Made by a program: the position numbers and the translations under genes
Assembly (NCBI RefSeq): GCF_016595235.1
Contig: NZ_JAENHL010000007.1
Span: 719,834-783,833 of the forward strand
DNA length: 64,000 bases
Reading direction: 5' to 3'
DNA from: Taklimakanibacter albus
GTDB taxonomy: Bacteria; Pseudomonadota; Alphaproteobacteria; Rhizobiales; Aestuariivirgaceae
Shown here: piece after piece, positions 45,090 to 54,199 of the stretch
Numbering within the stretch: the stretch's first letter is position 1
Layout: each line of letters opens with the position of its first letter
The notes under the pieces: model-generated
The model's input: the letters and a program-made list of their open reading frames with translations, nothing else
Told to the model about the DNA's origin: nothing
Database searches by the model: none

Positions 45090-46520
45090 ATGATGAACGC
45101 CATCAACCCGGAAAATGCCTTCTGGAGCGACCTCTTCGCCAGGATCGCCGAGCGCGGACGCCAATGGCTCGGCCGGCCACTGCCGGCGGGCGCATCGGCC
45201 GAAAGCCGCATCGGCGAATTGGCCTCGAGCCTCATCTCGACCAAGGGCGAGGCATCCGGCGTCGCTCTGGCGCGCGCCCTCGTGGCGCAATGGAAAAGCA
45301 TGGACAAGCCGGCGCGGCGCGCCTGGTTCGAGATGCTGGCGCAGGATTTCGGTCCCGATGCGGAGAAGCTCACCGACGCCGTCGGGCAATGGCAGGCGCA
45401 GCCGACGCCGGCCGCGGCGCAGAAGCTGCATGCCGCCGCCGAGCCGCTGCGCCAGGAACTCTTGCGCCGCATCAACCTCGCGCCTGGTGGTACCGCGGCG
45501 CTTGTCGAGATGCGCCAGGAGCTGCTCACCCATTTGCGCGACACACCGGCGCTGGAGGCCGTCGAGGCCGACTTCGTCCATCTCCTGACCTCGTGGTTCA
45601 ATCGCGGCTTCCTGCTGCTGCGCCCGATCGACTGGGCCTCGCCGGCGAATGTCCTCGAGAAGATCATTCATTATGAAGCGGTGCATGAGATCAAGGACTG
45701 GAACGATCTGCGCCGCCGCCTCGCGCCGCGTGACCGCCGCTGCTTTGCTTTCTTCCATCCGCAGATGCCGGACGAGCCGCTGATTTTCGTCGAAGTCGCC
45801 CTCACCTCAGGCATTCCCGGAAATATCGGCGAGCTCCTGTCGGAGGAGCGCACCGCGCTCGAGCTCCCCAGTACCGACACGGCGGTCTTTTATTCCATTT
45901 CCAATACGCAGGTCGGGCTCAAGGGCGTCTCCTTCGGCAATTTCCTGATCAAGCAGGTCGTCGAGGAGCTTCTGCGCGAAATGCCGTGGCTCAAGACCTT
46001 CGTTACCCTATCGCCGGTGCCAGGCTTCGCGTCCTGGCTGAAGACCGCGCGCCAGGACGACTCGCCGCTTCTCGCCGCGCTGCCGGACAACGAACGTCTG
46101 GCGGGCCTCGACCAGTCCGGCTGGCAGGAGAATGCTGAGGACCGAGAGGCGCTGGCACCAGTCCTGCGCCAGGCTGCGGCAACCTACTTGCTGCAGGCGA
46201 AGGGCGCCAATCGCCGGCCGCTCGATCCCGTCGCCCGATTCCATCTCGGCAATGGCGCGAGGCTCGAGCGCATCCACGCCTCGGCCGACCTCTCCGCCAA
46301 GGGCCTGCGCCAGTCCCATGGCGTGATGGTCAATTATCTTTATGATCTCGGCGCCATCGAGAAGAATCATGAAGATTATGCCGACAGTGGTGAGGTTGCA
46401 CATTCATCCGCGATCCGTAAGATTCTGGCCGGCGATCTGTCGGCAAATATGTTGACCCGAAACGTCCAGAGCCTGCTCGGCTCGGAAAAACCAAGAAAGA
46501 AGGAAGCCAAGATCTCATGA
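45090..46520 (+). CDS. matA: Malonyl-CoA decarboxylase
   Basis: This 476-residue cytoplasmic enzyme of the MLYCD family converts malonyl-CoA to acetyl-CoA and CO2. The helical N-terminal domain covers about residues 1-175. The catalytic GNAT-like domain has FYSISNTQVGLKGVSFGNFL with the active-site serine region and ARFHLGNGARLERI with the catalytic histidine. SHGVMVNYLYDL lies near the C-terminus. It overlaps matB by ATGA. MatA plus MatB is the usual rhizobial malonate pair, but no matC carrier or GntR matR is beside it. Operator site 3 ties it to the catabolic regulon. Confidence 0.93.
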   Translation: MMNAINPENAFWSDLFARIAERGRQWLGRPLPAGASAESRIGELASSLISTKGEASGVALARALVAQWKSMDKPARRAWFEMLAQDFGPDAEKLTDAVGQWQAQPTPAAAQKLHAAAEPLRQELLRRINLAPGGTAALVEMRQELLTHLRDTPALEAVEADFVHLLTSWFNRGFLLLRPIDWASPANVLEKIIHYEAVHEIKDWNDLRRRLAPRDRRCFAFFHPQMPDEPLIFVEVALTSGIPGNIGELLSEERTALELPSTDTAVFYSISNTQVGLKGVSFGNFLIKQVVEELLREMPWLKTFVTLSPVPGFASWLKTARQDDSPLLAALPDNERLAGLDQSGWQENAEDREALAPVLRQAAATYLLQAKGANRRPLDPVARFHLGNGARLERIHASADLSAKGLRQSHGVMVNYLYDLGAIEKNHEDYADSGEVAHSSAIRKILAGDLSANMLTRNVQSLLGSEKPRKKEAKIS

Positions 46521-48061
46521 GCTGGTCCTATGCCGATGATCCGCAGTTGCGCAATCTGCCCGCTCTCGTGCACCGTCGGATGACCGCGCCGGACAAGCTT
46601 TTCATCCGCAATGGCGACGGCCGTGACTTCACCTTCTTCGATTTCTGGACGCTCGCCGGCCAGATGGCCAATGCCCTTGCGGCGCAGGGCGTGAAGACCG
46701 GCGACCGGGTGGCGATCCAGGTCGATAAAAGCCCGGAAGCCATCGCGCTCTTCCTCGCCTGCGCCAAGCTCGGCGCCGTCTATCTGCCGCTCAACACCGC
46801 CTATACCGAGCCGGAAGTGGACTATTTCGTCGGCGACGCCGAGCCCTCCGCTTTGATCGTCATGCCGGAGCGTCTCGATGCTCTCGCGGATCTCGCCAAG
46901 CGCCGCAATGTCGCTGCCCTGCTCTCGCTCGGCATCAAGGGCGACGGGACATTCATGGACGCGACACGCCGGCAGGCGCGCGGTTTCACCGATGCGAAAG
47001 TCGGCTGGTCCGATCTCGCCGCCATCCTCTATACCTCGGGCACGACGGGGCGTTCGAAGGGCGCCATGCTCACCCATGGCAATCTCGCCTCCAATGCACT
47101 GACGCTCATCGACACCTGGCGGTTCAGCGCGGCCGACACCCTCATCCATGCCTTGCCGGTCTATCACACGCATGGCCTTTTCACCGCGACCAACACGCTG
47201 CTGCTGTCGGGCGGCACCATGCTCTTCCGGCAGAAATTCGATGCCGACGACGTGATGCGGCTGATGCCCGGCGCTACGACGATGATGGGTGTCCCGACCT
47301 TCTATACGCGCCTCCTCCAGCATCCGGGCTTGAGCCTCGCGGCGACCGCCCATATGCGTCTTTTCATCTCGGGCTCGGCGCCCCTCCTCGCCGACACGCA
47401 TCGCGAATTCCGCGAGCGCACCGGCCATGCCATTCTCGAGCGCTTCGGCATGACCGAGACGAATATGAACACGTCGAACCCCTATGATGGCGAGCGCATC
47501 GCCGGAACGGTCGGCCTTCCCTTGGCCGGTGTCGATGTCCGCATCAGCGATCCCGACAGCGGCAAGCCGCTGGCGCAAAGCGAGATCGGCATGATCGAGG
47601 TACGCGGGCCCAATGTGTTCAAGGGCTATTGGCGGATGCCGGAGAAGACGGCGGCCGAATTCCGCGCCGACGGCTTCTTCATCACCGGCGACCTCGGCCG
47701 CATCGACGACAATGGCTATGTGTCGATCGTCGGCCGCGGCAAGGACCTCATCATCACTGGCGGCTTCAATGTCTATCCGAAGGAAGTCGAGAGCGAGATC
47801 GACAGTATCGAGGGCATCGTCGAATCGGCGGTCATCGGCCTGCCGCATCCCGATTTCGGCGAAGGCGTCACCGCCGTCGTGGTGCGCTCCGGCGACAGCC
47901 TTCTCGAACGGGAAATCCTGCAGCGGCTCGAAGGCCGGCTCGCCAAGTTCAAACTGCCCAAGCAGGTGATCTTCGTCGACGACCTGCCGCGCAATGCGAT
48001 GGGCAAGGTGCAGAAGAACGCTTTGCGCCAGACCTATGCCGATCTCTATCGCCCGCGGTAG
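46517..48061 (+). CDS. matB: Malonyl-CoA synthetase (malonate-CoA ligase)
   Basis: This 514-residue acyl-CoA synthetase of the ANL superfamily activates malonate with ATP and CoA. The motifs are the AMP-binding loop LYTSGTTGRSKGAM, VYHTHGLF, the A5 region ERFGMTETNMN, the hinge GRGKDLIITGGFNVYPKEVE (in two parts) and the C-terminal catalytic lysine in GKVQKNALR. MTETNMN is typical of MatB and near relatives, including those that accept methylmalonate. The ATG overlaps the matA stop. Its stop codon lies within the long palindrome that begins at 48059. Confidence 0.93.
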   Translation: MSWSYADDPQLRNLPALVHRRMTAPDKLFIRNGDGRDFTFFDFWTLAGQMANALAAQGVKTGDRVAIQVDKSPEAIALFLACAKLGAVYLPLNTAYTEPEVDYFVGDAEPSALIVMPERLDALADLAKRRNVAALLSLGIKGDGTFMDATRRQARGFTDAKVGWSDLAAILYTSGTTGRSKGAMLTHGNLASNALTLIDTWRFSAADTLIHALPVYHTHGLFTATNTLLLSGGTMLFRQKFDADDVMRLMPGATTMMGVPTFYTRLLQHPGLSLAATAHMRLFISGSAPLLADTHREFRERTGHAILERFGMTETNMNTSNPYDGERIAGTVGLPLAGVDVRISDPDSGKPLAQSEIGMIEVRGPNVFKGYWRMPEKTAAEFRADGFFITGDLGRIDDNGYVSIVGRGKDLIITGGFNVYPKEVESEIDSIEGIVESAVIGLPHPDFGEGVTAVVVRSGDSLLEREILQRLEGRLAKFKLPKQVIFVDDLPRNAMGKVQKNALRQTYADLYRPR

Positions 48062-48171
48062 CGCGTGATCAGGAAAAGTGGACGCCGGTTTTCCGTCCGA
48101 TCACGCGCTAAATAAAAGATTACGATCACGTTTATCACTTTAGGTCGACCCGACCTAAAGTGATCGTGATC
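48059..48171. repeat. Two-part palindromic repeat, copy 2 (GGAAAAGTGG element)
   Basis: Part one (48059-48110) has 12-bp arms TAGCGCGTGATC/GATCACGCGCTA around GGAAAAGTGG..CCGGTTTTCC. Part two (48124-48171) has GATCACG and a 14-bp perfect arm ATCACTTTAGGTCG with complements and a 3-base bulge. It is the same unit as at 31679. It fills the gap between convergent matB and coxG genes and could stop transcription from both sides. Confidence 0.85.
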
Positions 48172-48186
48172 TAAACGCGCGGGCTT

Positions 48187-48789
48187 TTATGCGCGCCCGA
48201 ACAGCCGTCGGAAAAAGGATGAGATGAGCGCGCCGAGAAGCGTAGCGACACTGATCTGATTGGCTGGGGCTGGCGCCGGCTTCGCTTCGTTGACGACCTT
48301 TACCGCGGGCTCGGCTTCCAGGGCCGGCCGGGTCTCGGTCACAGCCGGTGCGAGCTTCTGCTCGATATTGCGGGCGAATTGCGCGATCAGCACATTCGCC
48401 GTTTCGGTGATGACGCCGGTGCGGCCGAACTGGGCGACAGGCCCCGAAAGCTGCAGATCGGCCTTGATGTCGACGGCGGTGAGATCACCCGATTCCGACA
48501 GGCTGTAGTCCATCACGAGTTTGGAGCGGCTGCCGCCGCGTTTGTCCATTCCCTTGCCTTCGACATGCCCGGTATGTGTCGCGGCATCCACCTTGACCTT
48601 CGCTTCACCTTCGAAGGAGGCATTGAACGGCCCCAGCTTGATGCCGACGCGTCCGAGATAGTTGCCGTCCCCCTTGTCCTCGATGAGCTCGGCGCCCGGC
48701 ATGCATCTGGCGATCTCAGGAATATCCTGGAACAGCGCCCAGACGGCCGGCAGCGGCCGCGCAACCTTGAAGGACTGTGTGATCTGCAT
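48187..48789 (-). CDS. CoxG-family (SRPBCC) protein with C-terminal membrane tail
   Basis: This 200-residue protein has an N-terminal SRPBCC lipid- or cofactor-binding domain of the CO dehydrogenase subunit G type (FQDIPEIARCMPGAELIED, VGIKLGPFNASFEGEAKV). A proline/alanine-rich linker (about 150-175) and a short hydrophobic tail with a basic end (LLGALISSFFRRLFGRA) follow. CoxG proteins help mature or anchor molybdenum hydroxylases to the membrane. The only such enzyme in the window is the 36866-40676 complex, 8 kb away but in the same proposed regulon. It lies 60 bases after hyuB. Confidence 0.9.
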   Translation of the reverse strand: MQITQSFKVARPLPAVWALFQDIPEIARCMPGAELIEDKGDGNYLGRVGIKLGPFNASFEGEAKVKVDAATHTGHVEGKGMDKRGGSRSKLVMDYSLSESGDLTAVDIKADLQLSGPVAQFGRTGVITETANVLIAQFARNIEQKLAPAVTETRPALEAEPAVKVVNEAKPAPAPANQISVATLLGALISSFFRRLFGRA

Positions 48790-48849
48790 CGAACCGGGCC
48801 TTTCTCACTGAGAAACGAAAGTGCTGATTGCCAAGCCGGTGGCGCGCCG

Positions 48850-50745
48850 TCAATCGATCGCGGTCGCTTTCCAGCCCGCATCCGGGTCCTTCCACTTGTC
48901 GGGATAGGTCACCGCGCCCTTCTTCTTCAATTTCTCGAAGTAAGGTCCGCGGTCGAACATCGGCAACCGTCCGCGTGCTTTGCTCATCTCACGGCGCAGC
49001 ACCTTGGTCGCCGTAACATCGGCCGCCCATTTGCGCCCGGCTTTCTTCAGAACGACGCCATAGAAATCGCGCGCCGCCTTGCGCGAGACGAGACCGCACT
49101 GGACGTCATAGACGACCTTGTCGACTTCGCGCTTGAGCGGATCGCCCCAGCCGCCGCCGCCGGTCGTGACCACGCGCACGCTGGTGCCGGCCTTGACGAC
49201 AACCGTGTCGCTCATGCCGGGATGGACGGTCTCCTTGCCCTTTTTGTCGATCACCGACACCTGGTAGTTGAGACCGGCGTGGCCGCCATTGACGCCATAG
49301 CAGCCGAGCATCGAACGGTCGGCATTGGAGATGAGACGGCAGTCGCCCAGCGCCCGGATGATCTTGTCATAGCCGAAGCCGCCGCGCCGGAAGCCGGCGC
49401 CGCCTGAATCCTCCTTCAGCGCCAGCTGCTCGACCAGGATTGGATAACGCGTCTCCGAGAATTCCGCCGGCAGGTTCTTCGAATTCGGCACGATATGCAC
49501 GACATCCGACCCGTCGGCCCAGGGCCGGCCTGGGCTTCCGCCGCCCAGAACTTCGCGGAACAGATAGAAGTCGTTCTGGGTGCTGCCGCCGGTGAGGCCC
49601 CAGATGCGGATGGTTTCGTGATCCGCCGGCATCTTGCCGCCGGTCGCCTTCGACAGGCAGGCGGTGAACACGCCGAGCGAGCGCAACATCAGGAAGAAGC
49701 GCATGCCCGTAGGCTTGCCGAAATTGGGTGTGATCAGCGTGCCCTTGGCCGGGAAGACGACATCGATGATATCGAGAACGCCTTCATTGGAATCGATCTC
49801 GGCGGCACGCTCAGGCGAGCCTGCGAGCGAGCGCAGCGCCGGCGCGAGCCATTTGCGGAAATAGCGCCCTTCCATCTCGTCGAGCGCCCAGTTGATCGGC
49901 CCCTTGGCCTCGGGGTCGGTGCCGTTGAAATCGAGGATGATCTTCTCGGGCGTCTTCGTCATGGTGAGGCGGAGCGCATGGAGCCGCGGTTCGTCGACAC
50001 CATCCGCCTCGATATAATCCTCGAAATGATAGACGCCGTCCTTGATCTTGGGCAGGATTTCGCGCCGGAAGATCTCGGCGGTGTTCTTCAGGATCTGGTC
50101 GAACGCCTCTTCCAGCGTCTCGATCCCGTAGCGCTCGGCCAGCGCCACGATGCGCCGTGAGCCCAGCCTTGCCGCGCCGATCTCGGCATCGAGGTCGCCG
50201 GCCAGATGTTCCGACAGGCGTGAATTGCGCGTGATGATCTTGAACGCCGCTTTGTTCAGCTTGCCGCCTTCATAGAGCTTGATCGGCGGAATGAGGGCGC
50301 CTTCCATCCAGCTGTCGGTGGCATGCACCGGCAGGCTGCCAGGCACCGCGCCGCCGATATCATCGTGATGGCCGAAGACCTGGCTGAAGCCGATCAGCCG
50401 GTCGCCGAAGAAGATCGGCACCGTGGTGCACAGATCCGGCACATGGCCGATGCCGCCGCAGGAATTGTAAGGGTCGTTCCAGAAGAACACGTCACCCGGA
50501 TGGATGTCGCCTTCCTCGAAATGGGTGAAGACCGGTTCGACGATCGCCGAATAGGAACGCCCGGTGAGCTTGCGGCCCTTGGCGTCGAACAGCGCTACGC
50601 GATAATCATGCTGGTCGCGGATCATCGGCGAGCGGGCGGTGCGCTCCACCGCCGCTTCGATCTCGAGTTCCGCCGCGCGGATGGTTCCGTGGATGACCTC
50701 GAGCTCGATGGGCCCAAGCTTGGTACGGCTTACCTTGTTCAACAT
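48850..50745 (-). CDS. Hydantoinase/oxoprolinase subunit B (HyuB-like)
   Basis: This 631-residue subunit of an ATP-dependent cyclic amide hydrolase (N-methylhydantoinase, oxoprolinase or acetone carboxylase-related family) has DQHDYRVALFDAKGR, EGDIHPGDVFFWNDPY, HIGHVPDL-like GGIGHVPDLCTTVPIF and GHHDDIGGAVPGSLP. The C-terminal glycine-rich TTGGGGWGDPLKRE completes the family pattern. I chose the ATG at 50745, 15 bases after the hyuA stop. It would work with HyuA to open a ring C-N bond using ATP, or to carboxylate a ketone; the regulon favours ring opening. Confidence 0.9.
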   Translation of the reverse strand: MLNKVSRTKLGPIELEVIHGTIRAAELEIEAAVERTARSPMIRDQHDYRVALFDAKGRKLTGRSYSAIVEPVFTHFEEGDIHPGDVFFWNDPYNSCGGIGHVPDLCTTVPIFFGDRLIGFSQVFGHHDDIGGAVPGSLPVHATDSWMEGALIPPIKLYEGGKLNKAAFKIITRNSRLSEHLAGDLDAEIGAARLGSRRIVALAERYGIETLEEAFDQILKNTAEIFRREILPKIKDGVYHFEDYIEADGVDEPRLHALRLTMTKTPEKIILDFNGTDPEAKGPINWALDEMEGRYFRKWLAPALRSLAGSPERAAEIDSNEGVLDIIDVVFPAKGTLITPNFGKPTGMRFFLMLRSLGVFTACLSKATGGKMPADHETIRIWGLTGGSTQNDFYLFREVLGGGSPGRPWADGSDVVHIVPNSKNLPAEFSETRYPILVEQLALKEDSGGAGFRRGGFGYDKIIRALGDCRLISNADRSMLGCYGVNGGHAGLNYQVSVIDKKGKETVHPGMSDTVVVKAGTSVRVVTTGGGGWGDPLKREVDKVVYDVQCGLVSRKAARDFYGVVLKKAGRKWAADVTATKVLRREMSKARGRLPMFDRGPYFEKLKKKGAVTYPDKWKDPDAGWKATAID

Positions 50746-50759
50746 GGTCGTGACTGCCC

Positions 50760-52811
50760 CTATGCCGATTTTTCGAGAATGAGATTGCCGTAGCTGTCCG
50801 AGCGCAGCGTCCAGCTGGCCGGAACGACCACCGTCGAGCCATATTCCTCGATGACCGCCGGACCTTCGACCTTCTGGCCGATGGCGAGCTCGGTGCGCCG
50901 ATAGAGCGGGCAATTGACCCAGCCGGAGCCGCGCCAATAGACCTTACGCTTGGCGAAGGGAACCGCCGGCTTGCGCATGGCGATATCCTGCTTGAGGCTG
51001 GGCCGGTGCTGTGTGCCGACCGCCTGCACGCGCAGATTCACCAACTCGACATCCTGCTCGCCTTCATAATGGAAGCCGAAGGTCTGATCATGCACGCGAT
51101 GCAGGTTCTTCCACATATAATCGATCGCTTCCGCATCGCTGAGCTCGGGCGGAATATCGACCTGCACTTCATGGCCTTCGCCGAAATAACGCAGATCGGC
51201 GACCTTCTGGATCATGATCTTCTCGCGCGGAATGCCCTCGGCGCGGATGTCGTCGACGCCGAGCTTCGTGAGATCGGCCCAGGCCTCGATGATCTCGTCG
51301 GGGCTTGCGTTCGACTGCTGGCGCACCAGGGTGCGGATATAATCGCGCCGGACATCCGAGACATGCAGGCCGAAGGCGCAGAGATTGCCCGGATTGGGCG
51401 GCGAGATGATCGTCTTGATGCCGAGGAAATCGGCGACTTCCGCGGCGAACAGTCCGCCGGCGCCGCCGAACGCGACCATCGCATATTGTCCCGGCTCGCG
51501 CCCGCGTGATGTCGTCACCTGCCGGATACCGAAGACCTGGTTGACGGCGGCGATCTCCAGCGCACCGGCGGCGATTTCTTCCGCCGGCATGCCAAATTGC
51601 CTACCGAGCTCGTCATAGGCCTTGCGCGCCGCATCGAGATCGAGCTTGATCTCGCCGCCGATCAGCGCCGCCGGCAGCCGCCCGAGAACGATGGCCGCAT
51701 CGGTCACCGTGGGTTTCGTGCCGCCTTTGCGGTAGCAGATCGGGCCTGGATCGGCGCCGGCACTGCGCGGCCCCACTTTCAGGCTGCCATAGGGATCGGT
51801 CCAGGCGATCGAGCCGCCGCCTGAGCCGACGGTGACGATGTCGAGCATCGGCGTCTTGACCGGATAGCTCTCGACCATCGACGCCGAGGTGTACATCGGC
51901 TTGTAGTTCTCGATGATCGCGACGTCGGTCGAGGTGCCGCCGACATCGATGGTGAGAATGTCCTTGTAGCCGGCGAGATGCGCCATATGGATCGAGCCCA
52001 ATATGCCGGCGGCCGGGCCTGACAGCAGCATCGTGACGGGACGCTCGCCCGCCGTCGAATGCTTCACCACCCCGCCATTCGACTGCATGATCAGGAACGG
52101 AATGTCGCCCGACTTCGCCTTGATCTTGTCGGCGGCGTTCTGCAGGTAGGTCTTGCAATAGGGCTTGACCAGGACGTCGATGAGCGTCGTCATCGCCCGC
52201 TCATATTCACGATATTCGGGCAGCACGACGGACGACAGCGAAACGAAGACGTCCGGAAAATTCTTGCGGATCAGCTCGCCGATCCGCTGCTCGTGATCGC
52301 CATTGGCGTAGGAATGGAGGAGACACACGCCGATGCAGCGCACGCCGTCTTCCACCAGCTCCTTGACCGCCTTCAGCGTCGCCTTCTCGTCGATGGCCTC
52401 GAGCTCCGACCCGTCGAAGCGCATGCGGCCGGGAACCTCGCGCACCAGATGCAACGGGACGAGCCGCGGCGGCTTCACCCAGAAGAACGAGTTACCATAG
52501 CCGTCGGGCACCGACTGGCGCGCGATCTCGATCATATGGCGGGTACCGCGGGTGACGAGCAGGCCCAGTCCGTCGAATTTGTGCTCGAGCACGGCATTGG
52601 TCGCGACCGTCGAGCCATGCAGCAGCATGCGCACGTCTTCGGCGCCGCGGTCCAGTGTGTCGAGGATCTTCTGGACGCCCTCCACCAGGCCGATGCTCGG
52701 ATCGGCCGGTGTCGAAGGTGTCTTGACCGCGGCGATCTCTCCCGTTTCCTCGTCGATCGCGACAACGTCAGTGAAGGTTCCGCCGGTGTCGATGGCTATG
52801 CGAAGTCCCAT
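50760..52811 (-). CDS. Hydantoinase/oxoprolinase subunit A (HyuA-like)
   Basis: This 683-residue ATP-binding subunit has two ASKHA phosphate loops, RIAIDTGGTFTDVVAID near the N-terminus and TIDVGGTSTDVAII near residue 290, plus LLHGSTVATNAVLE and GGAGGLFAAEVADFLG. The length and order match N-methylhydantoinase A (HyuA/HydA). A GGAGG ribosome site lies about 9 bases upstream. Operator site 4 lies 18 bases before the start codon, so hyuA opens the hyuA-hyuB-coxG operon. Confidence 0.92.
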   Translation of the reverse strand: MGLRIAIDTGGTFTDVVAIDEETGEIAAVKTPSTPADPSIGLVEGVQKILDTLDRGAEDVRMLLHGSTVATNAVLEHKFDGLGLLVTRGTRHMIEIARQSVPDGYGNSFFWVKPPRLVPLHLVREVPGRMRFDGSELEAIDEKATLKAVKELVEDGVRCIGVCLLHSYANGDHEQRIGELIRKNFPDVFVSLSSVVLPEYREYERAMTTLIDVLVKPYCKTYLQNAADKIKAKSGDIPFLIMQSNGGVVKHSTAGERPVTMLLSGPAAGILGSIHMAHLAGYKDILTIDVGGTSTDVAIIENYKPMYTSASMVESYPVKTPMLDIVTVGSGGGSIAWTDPYGSLKVGPRSAGADPGPICYRKGGTKPTVTDAAIVLGRLPAALIGGEIKLDLDAARKAYDELGRQFGMPAEEIAAGALEIAAVNQVFGIRQVTTSRGREPGQYAMVAFGGAGGLFAAEVADFLGIKTIISPPNPGNLCAFGLHVSDVRRDYIRTLVRQQSNASPDEIIEAWADLTKLGVDDIRAEGIPREKIMIQKVADLRYFGEGHEVQVDIPPELSDAEAIDYMWKNLHRVHDQTFGFHYEGEQDVELVNLRVQAVGTQHRPSLKQDIAMRKPAVPFAKRKVYWRGSGWVNCPLYRRTELAIGQKVEGPAVIEEYGSTVVVPASWTLRSDSYGNLILEKSA

Positions 52812-52829
52812 TTTTTACCCGCCTCCAAT

Positions 52830-52851
52830 ATCCATATAGTGGATACGATAT
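52830..52851. promoter_or_regulatory. Regulon operator site 4
   Basis: ATCCA-TATAG-TGGAT followed by ACGATAT, identical over 22 bases to site 5. It lies just upstream of hyuA. The following TTCATATTATGCACATG also resembles the flank of site 3. Confidence 0.75.
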
Positions 52852-52933
52852 TCATATTATGCACATGAAGCCTTGACGGCACAAGAGCGGAAATTATCCG
52901 CGAAGATGCCCTAAAGGGGTTTCAGGCGTTGGC

Positions 52934-54187
52934 TCAACGCGCCGTCCAGACGCTTCCTTCCACGCCGCCCACCAGCCGGCCGTTTTTGATATGCACCCGC
53001 CGGCCGGGAAGATTGCGGAACATATCGACGAGATTGGCCGCCGAATGCACGACCAGATCGGCGCGCCCGCCGATGCCGGCCCGGTGATCGGCCAGCCCCA
53101 TGAGACGCGCCGGACGCGACGTCGTCATGTCGAAGGCCTCGCGCACTTCCGCATCGCTGCGCATGCCGGTGCTCAGGCAGGTCATATAGGCGGTGTCGAC
53201 GGGATCCATACGGTTGAACCTGAACCAGATGTCGAACATGTTGTCGGCGCCGGCGCAGACATTGACGCCCGCCGCGAGCAGCTCCTTGGCGCGTGAGGAG
53301 CCGCGATTGACCGGTGTCGCGCCGTCGCCGCCGAGCATCTGCAAATTGGCGATCGGCAGGATCGTCACGCTCATATCGGCCGCTCTGACCTTGTCGATCA
53401 CACGTTTGGCTTCTTCATCCGGATAGACCGCGAGAGCGCAGCAATGGCCAGCGGTGACCTTGCCTTGATAGCCGCGCTCGACGGTCATGTCGGCCACCAT
53501 CTCCAGCGTCTTGTAGGGCGCCAGATCGGTGTAGTCGCAGTGGAAGTCGATCGGCACGCCCCGTTCCGTGGCGATGTCGAAGATGGTGCGGACATGCGTC
53601 CGCTGATCCTCGAGGGAATGTTCGAATTCCGGCAGGCCGCCGACCAGCGTCGCCCCCATGCCAAGCGCCGCGCGCAGCAGCGCCGGCGCTTCAGGATCGG
53701 TGACGATGCCCTCTTGCGGGAAGGCGACGATCTCGAGGTCGATGAGGTTGTGGAAACGCTCCTGCGCCCGGAGCACGCCTTCCAGCGAGACGAGCCTCGT
53801 GGCAAAGTCCACATCGACCTGTGTGCGGATGCGCCCTATTCCCTGGGCCACCGCCAGATCGAGCGCGCGGCAGACACGCGCCTCGACATCGGCGACGGTG
53901 AAATTCCGCTTCGCCTCGCGCGCCCGCGCAAAGGCCTCTTGATAGGAGATCGCGCCGACATAATTGCGCGACAGGACCTTGTCGAGATGGAAATGCGGAT
54001 CGATGAAGCTTGCCGTGACGAGCCCGCCTTGCGCATCCACGGTGCGGGCGGCGGCACCGCCGATATGGGCGGCGATATCCACGATGCGGCCGCCGGCGAT
54101 CGCGATATCGCAGATGTCGTCGCGATCGAGGAGTCGTGCTTTCCTGATCAGCAGGTCGTGGGAGCCGGTGGCGGGTTGAGCTGACAT
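52934..54187 (-). CDS. Cytosine-deaminase-like amidohydrolase
   Basis: This 417-residue metal-dependent amidohydrolase is of the CodA-like group, which acts on cytosine, isocytosine, creatinine or triazines. Metal ligands appear as H65 and H67 in DPHFHLDK, H216 in DFHCDYTD, H248 in AGHCC and D315 in CAGADNMFD. In E. coli CodA the residue after HCD is the proton-shuttle glutamate (from memory); here it is Y219. The paired aspartate after D315 is N316. So the chemistry may differ from deamination. GGAAGGA precedes the ATG. It is the last gene of the Liv-type operon. Confidence 0.87.
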   Translation of the reverse strand: MSAQPATGSHDLLIRKARLLDRDDICDIAIAGGRIVDIAAHIGGAAARTVDAQGGLVTASFIDPHFHLDKVLSRNYVGAISYQEAFARAREAKRNFTVADVEARVCRALDLAVAQGIGRIRTQVDVDFATRLVSLEGVLRAQERFHNLIDLEIVAFPQEGIVTDPEAPALLRAALGMGATLVGGLPEFEHSLEDQRTHVRTIFDIATERGVPIDFHCDYTDLAPYKTLEMVADMTVERGYQGKVTAGHCCALAVYPDEEAKRVIDKVRAADMSVTILPIANLQMLGGDGATPVNRGSSRAKELLAAGVNVCAGADNMFDIWFRFNRMDPVDTAYMTCLSTGMRSDAEVREAFDMTTSRPARLMGLADHRAGIGGRADLVVHSAANLVDMFRNLPGRRVHIKNGRLVGGVEGSVWTAR

Positions 54188-54199
54188 TGTTGTTCCTTC

